Shown in pieces: positions 41,101 to 50,500 of a stretch of DNA of 64,000 nucleotides. The notes under the pieces are model-generated. The model worked only from the letters and a program-made list of their open reading frames with translations. It was not told where the DNA came from and did not search any database. The stretch comes from Candidatus Peribacteria bacterium (GTDB lineage: Bacteria > Patescibacteriota > Gracilibacteria > Absconditabacterales > Absconditicoccaceae). Position numbers and translations under genes: made by a program. The stretch's first letter is position 1, and each line of letters begins with the position of its first letter. The stretch lies in assembly GCA_023898485.1 (NCBI GenBank), contig CP060225.1:744001-808000 (forward strand), written 5' to 3'.

Positions 41101-42001
41101 GATCAAAGTCTACGTCGCTATGACGAGAAAAATAGAAGTCGGTGATAAGCTCGCTAATAAACACGGTAACAAAGGTATTATCTCCGTCGTCGTACCAGAA
41201 GAAGATATGCCATACACTGCAGATGGAGAACCTATCGATATCGTCATGAATCCACTTGGTGTAATCTCTCGTATGAACATAGGACAGGTTTTCGAACTTC
41301 AGTTGGGTTATATAGCGAAACAGTTGGGTGTGAAGTTCGCAGTACCATCGTTTAGTGGTATCACTACTGATCACTTGGTCGATCTCGCGAGAGCACATGG
41401 CCTCTCTGAGAATGGTAAAGTCACACTCTACGATGGTAAAACAGGTGAATCTTTTGGACGTGATATCACTGTCGGATATTACCAAGTACTCAAACTGAAT
41501 CATATGGTAGAAGATAAGATCCATGCAAGAGCAGTCGGTCCATACTCACTCATCACTCAACAGCCATTGGGTGGTAAGGCAAGAGATGGTGGACAGCGTT
41601 TCGGAGAGATGGAAGTGTGGGCGCTGGAAGCATATTCTGCTGTCTATACCCTTCAAGAAATGCTGACAATCAAATCCGATGATGTCTATGGAAGAAACAA
41701 AACCTATGACTCTATCATCAAGGGACATAAACCCAAGGTTGGTGGTCTTCCTGAATCATTCAACTACGTGACCTACCTCTTCAAGGGTCTGGCACAAAAT
41801 ATTGAACCACTCAATGATGTACAAATAGAAAAACTCCACCAAGAAAGAGTTGAGAAAATCAAATCACTTGGTTTGGCAGGTATCACGTCTGATAGTGAGG
41901 GTGATAGTGATAGTTCGTTTGATAGTGTGGAAGAGAAGAATGAAATGATTGATAATATGATAGAAGAGATGAAAGATTTTGGAGATATAGATGAAGAGTA
42001 G
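38102..42001 (+). CDS. rpoB: RNA polymerase beta subunit
   Basis: 1299 residues. Has LMTPYGSFIINGVERVIISQ, the fork-loop ITALGPGGL and DVHPSHYGRICPIQTPEGQNIGL, VASNQQRQALPLLRNEAPLVGTG, LPWEGYNYEDAI, GDKLANKHGNKGIISVVVP and KARDGGQRFGEMEVWALEAY. The C-terminal tail is acidic and Ser-rich. No TGA in 1300 codons. The ATG before TTATHIL is taken. Confidence 0.98.
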   Translation: MTTATHILPEHISKGIPAKLHGTGERITLAPHQKSVDFPDLLALQKKGYTEFVDRYIHKLFDDISPVEDITGGKLSVTINGIAVGEALDDIATCKKKEMTYGGIITGKITLVDNEHVERTATKAITLPEMKEVQVALDTIYKKDKDGKIMKTALVKKGAVIDDADMKLINERYNEEEQEELIDTETQESGKNLTIAKKGDLLTSEQWRAISAHYKTDAIALVDESVKKKTLFSKKINIGIMPLMTPYGSFIINGVERVIISQIVRSYGIFYGKKDLKYSCKLIPERGPWLEMFIEKSGVIMARVNKSRKFPITSLLRVLGIETDEGLRELFNGVYEEEDVNHIELTLEKDTTTDASDAALFIYNKIRPGELIDADSAADYIKTQFLSPDRIDLGRIARRKINAKLGIKKSLDDASAQLFDGVDMVAAVSYLSNIANNKKGYYVDDSDHLSNKRIRTMGEILHARLQPIMRRFTKSIKGKLSILNTDDPVKLTSLANFKIIDNAIKSFFATSQLSQFLDQINPLAEIEHKRRITALGPGGLKKQTAKFEVRDVHPSHYGRICPIQTPEGQNIGLVLYQAMYSTVNTEGFLETPALRIFHTAKPADVLNKIARKDIYELKNGKATTAVLVPEDNYIDEKAAAAIQKSYDAKATIDVRPYVTGEVEYVSPEMDEKYIIADASSPMDEFGNVTTKRVAGRHFVEMEMFHVSDITHIDVTPSQIFSANTGLIPFVNHNYDVRANVASNQQRQALPLLRNEAPLVGTGLEGPMLHMTHAAIVADGDGEVIYVDGKRIKIKYNKDVKEYTLVTFNKSNQKSVIHQKPTVKLGDKVKKGDLLAEGPSAADGELAIGVNLKIAFLPWEGYNYEDAIVISSRLIKDDTLTSIKIEEYEIEVADTKLGPEQTTNDIPGIGLNKLKNLDVDGIIRIGSTVRGGDILVGKITPKSEGELSPEEKLIQAIFGDKSKSVRDTSLYMPSGSQGKVIDVTVLDAKKGDNLMAGVKKKIKVYVAMTRKIEVGDKLANKHGNKGIISVVVPEEDMPYTADGEPIDIVMNPLGVISRMNIGQVFELQLGYIAKQLGVKFAVPSFSGITTDHLVDLARAHGLSENGKVTLYDGKTGESFGRDITVGYYQVLKLNHMVEDKIHARAVGPYSLITQQPLGGKARDGGQRFGEMEVWALEAYSAVYTLQEMLTIKSDDVYGRNKTYDSIIKGHKPKVGGLPESFNYVTYLFKGLAQNIEPLNDVQIEKLHQERVEKIKSLGLAGITSDSEGDSDSSFDSVEEKNEMIDNMIEEMKDFGDIDEE

Positions 42002-42066
42002 TAGCAAATAATGGACAGTAGTAACGAAGCGTTACAACCAATATTTAATTTCCCTTTTCTCATCCT

Positions 42067-45000
42067 ATGATAAACAAACAAAACTTTGATGGACTGATGG
42101 TGAGTCTCTCATCTCCTGCAGAGATCGAATCATGGTCACATGGATCGGTAGAGAGTCCTGACACTATCAACTATAGAACGGGTAAACCGAAATCCAAAGG
42201 ACTCTTCTGCGAATCTATCTTTGGTCCTGTCAGAAACTTCGAATGTAGTTGTGGAAAATATAAAGGAGTCAGATACCAAGGTATCGTCTGTGAAAAGTGT
42301 GGTGTCGAGGTAGCTAGCTCCAGAGTAAGAAGAGAAAGAATGGGTCATATTGACCTTGCAAGTCCTGTTATCCATGCATGGTACAGAAGCAATACATCTG
42401 GTGGTGTGCATTACCTTCTTGGGCTGTCTGGTCATGAGATTGATAGAATTTTGGCTTTCGTCAAATATGTGTGTGTCAATCACATCACTGACGAACAGAG
42501 AAAAGCTATCAAAGAATCTATAGACACACTCTTTGCAAGCAAGAAAGATGAACTAGATCAACTCTATCAGGGGGAGCTCGATAAACTCACCGAACTCAAA
42601 AGTAAAAAAGATCAAGATACCAAAGCAAAAGAGTACAAGAAAATCTATGATGAAAATCTCGCTAATCTCGATAAAGAAAGAAACAGACTCAAATCTCTCT
42701 CATCTACCTTTGATTTTGGGTCTACGATTCTCGAGAGTGACTATAGAAACTTTTTCTACCAGTTCGCTGATGTGACTACCTTTAGGTCTGGTCCAGAGGC
42801 AATCGCTACGATGCTCAAGCAGATCGATGTCGAAAAAGAGATCAAAGCACAAATAGAAGAATTCCCCACTATCAAATCTAAGGAAAAGAAAAAGAAGGCA
42901 TTTGCGCTTATCAAACTTCTTGTCAATCTCTATATTTCTGGCATCAAACCAGAAAATATGGTGCTCAGAAAATTGCCTGTGATCCCACCAGATCTCAGAC
43001 CTGTCGTCCAGCTTGAAGGTGGACGTTTCGCGTCGTCTGATGTGAATCTTTTCTATAGAAGAGTACTGATGAGAAATATCAGACTCAAGAAAATGATCCA
43101 GGTCGGAATGCCTGACGTGGTCAAAAAGAATGAGATCAGACTTCTCCAAGAATCAGTCAATAATCTGCTCGTAGGAGAAAAAGCTGCTGCCGGCGCAAAT
43201 GCTGGTGTCAAAGTCTTCAAATCACTCACTGATATGCTGAGTGGCAAGGAAGGTATCTTCCGTAAGAATTTGCTCGGTAAGCGTGTGGACTACTCTGGTA
43301 GATCAGTGATTACGGTAGGTCCTACACTCAAGCTGAATGAATGTGGTGTGCCACTGTATATCGCAGTCAAGATGTTCACACCTTTTGTGATTGGTAAGTT
43401 GATCGAAGAGGGTATCGTCTACAATCCAAAACAAGCTGAAAAACTTATCAAAGAAGAAGATCCACTTGCGCTTGTATATCTCCAAGAAGCAGTCAAAGAT
43501 AAATACGTTCTCCTTAATCGTGCTCCTACGCTCCATAGACTGTCTATTGAAGCGTTTAAAATTAAATTGATGCCTGGAAAAACTATCAGGCTCCACCCGC
43601 TCGTCTGTCCTTCGTTTAATGCGGACTTCGATGGAGATCAGATGGCTATCCACTTGCCTATCTCTGAGCAAGCTCAAGAAGAAGCAAGAGAACTTATCGC
43701 TGCAGACAAAAACATTCTCGTACCTGCATCTGGTGAACCAACCATCACGCACTCACAAGATATGGTACTGGGTATGTACTATCTCACCAATGACGAAGAT
43801 GCATCAGAAGCTATCACTGGAAGATTTGCTCATATGGATGGTGTCATGCACTCGTTCTACAGTGGAAATATTGATATCAAAGATCGTGTGAGTCTTATGC
43901 GAGACGGAGATGTGATCGAGACGACAGTCGGAAGAGTTCTTTTCAATACTATCTTGCCAGAAGAGCTCCGTTTCGTCAATAAGACGCTTACCAAAAAGGA
44001 TCTCAAAAAGACACTCTCGCTCATCTACGATGTGTGTGGTAGACAGGCTACCGTCGATGCAGCCGATGCCATCAAAGATCTCGGTTTCCGCTATGCTACA
44101 CAGTCAAGTACTTCAATCAATGTGACTGATATGATCGTCCCTGACGAAAAGGAGGAACTCATCAAAACAGGTGAAGAACAAGCAAATGAAATCTATAATT
44201 ATTTCTACAAAGGATATCTCTCTGAAAACGAAAAACACAGACTCATTATCAATACATGGAATACTATCAAAAATAGAATAGAGGGGCACATCAAAGAGGT
44301 TATTGGTCCAGGTAATGATATGTTTACAATGACTAATTCCGGTGCAAGAGGTTCTATCTCCAACACAACTCAGATTAGTGGGATGAAGGGCCTTGTATTG
44401 AATCAGTTGGGTGAAATTATCGAGCTTCCTATCAAAAGAACATACGCTGAAGGTTTGACGCCGATCGAATACTTCATCACGGCGCACGGTGGACGTAAAG
44501 GCAAGGCAGATACTGCTCTGAGAACTGCTGAATCTGGTTATCTGACAAGAAAACTCTGTGATTCATCACAAGAGGTCATCATCAGACAAGAAGATTGTGG
44601 TACTGATCAGTCGCTCATCATCTCTCGCGATGAATACAGCAGTAATGCATGGGGTGAACAACTCTATGGAAGAGTGGTGACTCAGGCCGTCACCGATGAA
44701 CGTGGCACTGTCCTTGTGGAAGCAAATGAAAGCATAGATAAACAAGCTCTAGAAGCTATCAATCATGCAGCTCTTGATACAATTCACGTCAGATCTCCTC
44801 TGACCTGTCATAGTGTCTCTGGTGTCTGCCAAAAATGTTATGGTTTCGATCTCTCTACAAGATCTATGGTACAGGTCGGTACACCGGTTGGTATCATTGC
44901 TGCACAGTCTATCGGTGAACCTGCGACACAGCTGACGCTCAATACATTCCACTCAGGATGAGTAGCGGGAGGTAGTGAAGAAGGTCTGGCTCAAGGTATT

Positions 45001-45912
45001 GAAAGAATTAAACAACTCTTTGAGATCAGAAGTCCAAAAAATCCAGCTTTGATTGCTCCGTTTGATGGTACGATCCACTTCTCTGAAAAGAATAAGAAGA
45101 GAATTATCACCGTCAGATCTGACTACCAAAAAGTCCCATATTTCACCAAAGATGGTTACGAAATTGTTGTGAAAAAGGGTGACTTCCTCAAAAAGGGAAG
45201 TGTTTATGCTGTAGAGGGTAGAAGTAAGCTCAAAATACAAGAAGCTGGTGTTGTGCTCGACGTAACCAAAGAGGCGGTTGTTATCGGCGTGATCCACGAA
45301 TATACCAAAATGCTCAACAACCTTACTCCACTCAAAACACAAGAAGGAGATACTGTCTACAAGGGTGAAATCCTTACTAATGGATCACTTGATATCAGAG
45401 AATACAAAGAGATCGTTGGTGACCTAGAAGCACAGCAGTATATCATCCGTGAAACAGATAAAGTATATGCATCACAAGGTGGTGGTGTGAATCCAAGACA
45501 CGTAGAAGTGGTCGTCAAGCAGATGTTCTCTAAGGTATTCATCGAAGATACGGGAGACTCTAGTTTTGTACCTGGTGATAGTGTCAAATACGAAGTATTT
45601 AGAGAAGTCAATGAACAACTCAAAGCACAAGGTAAAAAAGAAGCAATCGGATCAAGAAATGCTTTGGGTCTGACGACCATCGCGAAAGAGACGGACTCAT
45701 GGCTATCTGCTGCGTCTTTCCAAGAAACAGTAAGAGTCATGGTAGAGGCATCACTGAGAGGTGCGATTGATGAGCTCTTCGATCTCAAATCTAATGTGAT
45801 CATCGGTAGATTGCTCCCTGTGGGTGAGATCTATAGAAAAAAACATAACAAAGAATATACTGCTGATATGGTCACCAGCGACGCACTTGTCGATGAAATG
45901 ATAGAACAATAA
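42067..45912 (+). CDS. rpoC: RNA polymerase beta' subunit
   Basis: 1281 residues. The zinc site CSCGKYKGVRYQGIVCEKCGV is near the N-terminus. The catalytic NADFDGDQMA, the bridge-helix region ARGSISNTTQISGMKGLV, the second Cys cluster (CHSVSGVCQKCYG) and SIGEPATQLTLNTFHSG are all present. A single TGA (44959-44961) encodes the glycine after FHSG, leading into VAGGSEEGLAQGI; the standard code would cut off the last quarter. It follows rpoB by 65 nt. Confidence 0.98.
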
Positions 45913-45964
45913 ATCACATCATACCATGCAAACTACTAGTAAGCAATCTATCGGCGATTTTGGC

Positions 45965-45992
45965 TTGCATTGATAGAGACAATCTCTATATA
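45965..45992 (+). promoter_or_regulatory. promoter upstream of rpmA
   Basis: TTGCAT, 16 nt, TATATA after rpoC, about 57 nt before the L27 start. A small TAGAGA/TCTCTA hairpin overlaps the spacer. Confidence 0.5.
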
Positions 45993-46048
45993 TAGCACCA
46001 TTGTCGCCCATGGAGGGCAAATTTTATTCTATGAAAGCGTATACGCTT

Positions 46049-46561
46049 ATGGCTCACAAGAAGGCCGCAGGTTCGGCAAAAAATCTTAGAGATTCAAAAC
46101 CAAAGTATAGGGGCGTCAAAGTCTATGGTGGTCAACCTGTCAAAGCAGGTGATATTATCATTAGACAAAAAGGTGACACCTACAAACTTGGTGCTAATGT
46201 CTACAAAGGCAGAGACTTCTCCATCCACGCACAAACCGATGGTGTTGTTCGTTTTGGTAAGAAGAACTACACAAGATTTGATGGTAAGATCTATCTCAAA
46301 ACATTTGTAGAAGTAGTAGCATCAGTCGCCGATGTAACTCCAAAGAAGGAAACAAAGACTGCTGCTAAAACTCCTGCTGCAAAGAAGGAAACAAAGACTG
46401 CTGCAACAAAAGAAGCAACTGTTAATGTAAAAGTTAGTAAAAAAGATCTCTCTAGTAAAACCGTAGCAGAACTTACTGATATGGCAAAGGGTATGGATCT
46501 TACTGGTTATTCTGGTCTCAAAAAGGCTGAACTTGTTGATCTTATTGCACAGGCACTCTAA
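46049..46561 (+). CDS. rpmA: 50S ribosomal protein L27 with Rho_N-like C-terminal domain
   Basis: Residues 1-85 are L27: MAHKKAAGSAKNLRDSKPK, GVKVYGG, GDIIIRQKGDTYKLGANVY and DGVVRFG. A Lys/Thr/Ala linker with a repeated KKETKTAA unit leads to residues about 133-170: SSKTVAELTDMAKGMDL, then GYSGLKKAELVDLI. These match the Rho termination factor N-terminal (SAP/LEM-like) fold. L27 lies at the peptidyl-transferase centre; the extra domain could bind RNA (inference). L21, the common neighbour, is absent. Confidence 0.88.
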   Translation: MAHKKAAGSAKNLRDSKPKYRGVKVYGGQPVKAGDIIIRQKGDTYKLGANVYKGRDFSIHAQTDGVVRFGKKNYTRFDGKIYLKTFVEVVASVADVTPKKETKTAAKTPAAKKETKTAATKEATVNVKVSKKDLSSKTVAELTDMAKGMDLTGYSGLKKAELVDLIAQAL

Positions 46562-46617
46562 ACCCTCTTCTTCTATCTAAGATTGTAATATGCTTTATAA
46601 TATCTTGTCTGGTAATT

Positions 46618-46842
46618 ATGACTATACCAACCAAAAAGACCTCCAAAAGTAGAACTCGCAGAAGACATGCAGCTTGGCAGAGAGTGGCTATGGGCAAGCT
46701 TGCACAACAGACTACTCTCACCACCTGTACCAACTGCGGTGCGGTGAAACGTTCCCATCATGTTTGTGATGCATGCGGCTACTATCGTGGTAAACAAGTG
46801 AAAACTATCAAAGCAGTAAAAGATACTGTTTTAGATGCATAG
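46618..46842 (+). CDS. rpmF: 50S ribosomal protein L32
   Basis: 74 residues. TIPTKKTSKSRTRRRHAAW opens as in L32, and two CxxC pairs (CTNCGAVKRSHHVCDACGYYRG) make a zinc ribbon. It follows rpmA by 56 nt. Confidence 0.95.
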   Translation: MTIPTKKTSKSRTRRRHAAWQRVAMGKLAQQTTLTTCTNCGAVKRSHHVCDACGYYRGKQVKTIKAVKDTVLDA

Positions 46843-46872
46843 TTTCACTTTACCACTCATATTTTGGTGTTA

Positions 46873-47454
46873 ATGACCGATACACATAACACTATCAAAG
46901 CAAGAATACGCGCAAGAAAATTGACTCTGTCATATTTCTACCGGCGTATTTTTGTTTTGCGTTTGGCGAACAATGAATCACTGCTCGAGACTATTATCAG
47001 TACCAGTCGTGGACTGGAAGATGTCCACGATACCAGCACTGACAACATGGATCAAGAAACTGGTGACTTGGCTCAGTATCTGGAGCATACTTTCGGCGAG
47101 AGTGTAGAGGAAGATATCGACTATGTGGCATCATATTACTTCGATGAGTGGCCGCTCGAGACTATCGATATGGACTATGTTCTTCGTCTTGCAAGAGGTT
47201 TTGAAGAATACTACCCGCAAGTAGCGGAGCTTGTGAATCAACACACTACTAGTTTTCAGTTTGAGCAGATGGATCCAATGGATCAAGCAATGTTTGTCCT
47301 AGGATACGAGGAGCGAAAGGTGCTCCAGACTCCCAAAGAAGTCATTATCAATGAGGTCGTGGAACTTGCAAAAAGATATGGTGATGGCGGATCTTCCAAA
47401 CTCTTGCATGGTATCATTCATCATTTGCTCAAAGATGAAGGTGGGGAGACATAA
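46873..47454 (+). CDS. nusB: transcription antitermination protein NusB
   Basis: 193 residues, longer than usual through an acidic insertion. The C-terminal half is clear NusB: DQAMFVLGYEERKVLQTPKE, VIINEVVELAKRYGDGGSSK and LLHGIIHHLL. NusB binds boxA RNA with NusE (S10) during rRNA transcription. The ATG at 46873 is preferred over an upstream TTG. Confidence 0.88.
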   Translation: MTDTHNTIKARIRARKLTLSYFYRRIFVLRLANNESLLETIISTSRGLEDVHDTSTDNMDQETGDLAQYLEHTFGESVEEDIDYVASYYFDEWPLETIDMDYVLRLARGFEEYYPQVAELVNQHTTSFQFEQMDPMDQAMFVLGYEERKVLQTPKEVIINEVVELAKRYGDGGSSKLLHGIIHHLLKDEGGET

Positions 47455-47464
47455 TATATCAGTG

Positions 47465-47495
47465 AAAATACTTGCTTCAGTGAGTATTTTTTTGT
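47465..47495 (+). terminator. terminator of the ribosomal/RNA polymerase block
   Basis: AAAATACT...AGTATTTT stem with a TTCA-containing loop and a run of T's, just after nusB. Confidence 0.8.
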
Positions 47496-47550
47496 ATTTT
47501 GGGAAGAGATACATATACTTGTCATAATATTTTATGTTGTGCATGATCGT

Positions 47551-50500
47551 ATGGTAGAAAAACAACCCAAAAATAACAGCTCGCCCAACAAGTCAAACAA
47601 CTTCAATACCGAAAGAGACTCTCAACTTCGTAGTCTCCATGGAGCTTTTTTGGAAAAAAATGAAAGCAAAGGAAAAGAAGCACTTACTGCAGATAAGTTT
47701 GTGGAATTTGTCAGCCAACAATCGGAGGGAAATTCCCTACTTAGTCGTATCAGTCGCAATAGTGTGAAGGTGCTTTTTGATGAGATCCAGAACGAAGGTA
47801 CAGCGGTACATACCATCAAACAACATACGAATTACTTCCGTGATAATGGTATCGGCGAGGAAGAACAGCTTGATGTAGCATATAACACAATTAAAAAAAA
47901 TCTTGAATCATTTCCTGGTAAGTGGGATGATTTTGTCAAGCAGCATAAACTCGGATTCACCAGTAGTCCTCGTGGTATAGCTATTAGTGAGTGAGCAAAA
48001 GGTCGCACTGATATTCGCAGTGTAGGTGATTTGCATGCGGCATGGAATAGCTTCATTGCTAAGGAAAATATCAATAATGATAATATGAATCGTCTTTTGG
48101 GAGGTTTATCTACTGCTCGCAATGAGCAAGTGATGATCCATGCTATCTTCGAGAAGACGAGGACCAAGATAGATCCCAGTGTTAGGGGCAGTTTTGATCA
48201 AGCGGTAGGATCGATCGATGCATATAGTGACATCCAAACAGTTGACGATCTTGTTCGCATTATCGACCAATGGGTCATACAACACCCTAACCAAGAAAAT
48301 GTGATCAATGCTGTTGTCATCCGCAATAGTGATATCTATAAAGCATACCAAAGAATTGGAGGACAGTGACGTCTACAGGGTGATTTCAGTGAATGGGATA
48401 AAGATCTCAAGACACTCATCGATCGTAATAGTTCACTCGCCGCTACTAGTGTCTATGAATGATCTCGCGAATATATCCAAGATAATATCAAAAAAGCGCA
48501 ATGAATGATGCAGGTGTTATCTCCTACTATTGCATCACTGAGTCACCAATATCCTATGGATGATACTACTCTCAGAGCAGCGCGAGGAGAATATGGTAAA
48601 CGTATCGATCATCTCAACAATGAAGTATCTCTTAGACAAAAAAATACACAAGAATCAGGAGATGAATGAATCAAAGCAAAAGCAGCACTTAAAAAACTCC
48701 ATCAAGAACAACAGATACTCAGACGAAAAGCGCGGGTAGAGTCAATTCGTCGTCAGGATGTGAGACTTGCATGACTACTTGCACAAGGTCCGAGTCTGGA
48801 TTTTGATTTTTCCAAACTAAACAAGGATGATCAGTGCTACCTCGCTCGATCATGTGCCAGAGATCAGATAGAAAACCGAGATGAACAAGCCAATCTCTAT
48901 GGTCTCGATCGCGAACGTTATAGTGAATTTGTTCGTCAGATGTTTGACCCTGAACAGCAAGCTATCATTATCCCTACAAATGAGGGACAATCTCTCACTA
49001 TACCTGTCAAAGATAAGGGTTTTCTCGCAGGTGGTGTCCATCCATTACAATTCCAATTTCATCAACTAGAGGATTACAAACATCTTGGATTCGGAGTAGA
49101 TGTAGAGGTAACAAATGAGAATGAAGCATGACTAAAACAAATGGTGCCATGACTTTTCCAGACAATCAATGGACAACAAATAGCGCCCTCCTATCGTGTC
49201 CGTCTCGTGGACAAAAACACGGGCACCACCCAAGAATGATATCTTATGAATGTATGATATGTGGGAGATGATATTGCTCACGCGGACAAAAATATTGCTA
49301 ACCCCACAACACAAGATCAATGGATGCTCTTTGATTTTCCACCCACCAAAGCAGGCAGAAAATATCCCGATCCAGAGATCGTCAGAAATGGTCACAATAT
49401 CGGTAATACTACAGAAGTAGAGAAAATATATGATATCACTCCGATAGACAAAACCCTCACGCTCACAGGTGACTCTCTCGACCAATTGGCCTTGGGTTGG
49501 GCACTTGGTGATAGGATACAACATGATACTCGTAATCAACAATCGCTTGATGGTTCGCGAGATGATATGATTGATTCTGCTCGCACACCAGACCCAGAAA
49601 CATTTATTGACAGCTATGCTAGACAACAACAACAAACAGATACGGATATCAACAGTGTAGAGACAGTACAAGATAATTTCCTATCAGGGTTCAAACAAAT
49701 GGTAAAAGCACCTGATGGATACATTGAGCAACATATCAATACAATCCAAGATCTTCGTGGACAGACGCTCTGGCTTCAGTTCGGTCAATCACAGATCCCT
49801 CCCAAGGATGGGTCTCTCCCTTATTGGGTACAATTGGAAATATGTGACGTGGACACTGCCGACAATACCATCTCCTTCATTATGCGTGGCACAGATAATA
49901 AGATCCAAGATAATGAAGGTAAAAAATACACATTCCCTCTTGAAAGTAAAACGCTCCGCATATTGGAAGAGGGCGCAAATGACAACACACTATACCTTCT
50001 GCCAAAATTTTCAGGTGATGGTTCTGCAATGGCCAACCATAAAAATGCCTTAGTCCAAGCAGGTGTACTAGATAAGGAGTCGGGCAGTATGTTTGATAGT
50101 ATGGAACTGATAGACAAATGATTTAAACGTCACAGTGATGGTAAATGAATCACCTACTTCTCCGAGAAGAAAACCATCCCTGATCCCAAAGATCCTAAAA
50201 AAACTATTGATCTCCCTATCACCTATCGCGTCAAAAGAACAGGTAAAAATAATTTTCAAGTTACTAACCCTGATACAAACTATAATGAGTCTATGAATCT
50301 CTCTACATTGATGATTTTCTTGGGAGAGAGGAGGTTAAAAGCCCTAGAATCATCAGAAAAACGCGAGTTTGAAGATAGAATTATCAACGCAGAAAAATAT
50401 AAACTCAAACAAAAAGATGGATCTACTGGAAGACAAACATATGTTGGATGACGATATAGTCTCGCTAATGTGCGAAGTTTTGGCAAAGATATGCTACAAA

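Noticed and set aside
44959..44961. TGA in rpoC as a nonsense mutation or frameshift
   Set aside because: The frame continues with perfect RpoC sequence, and the codon lies on a conserved glycine. The same pattern recurs in dozens of genes.
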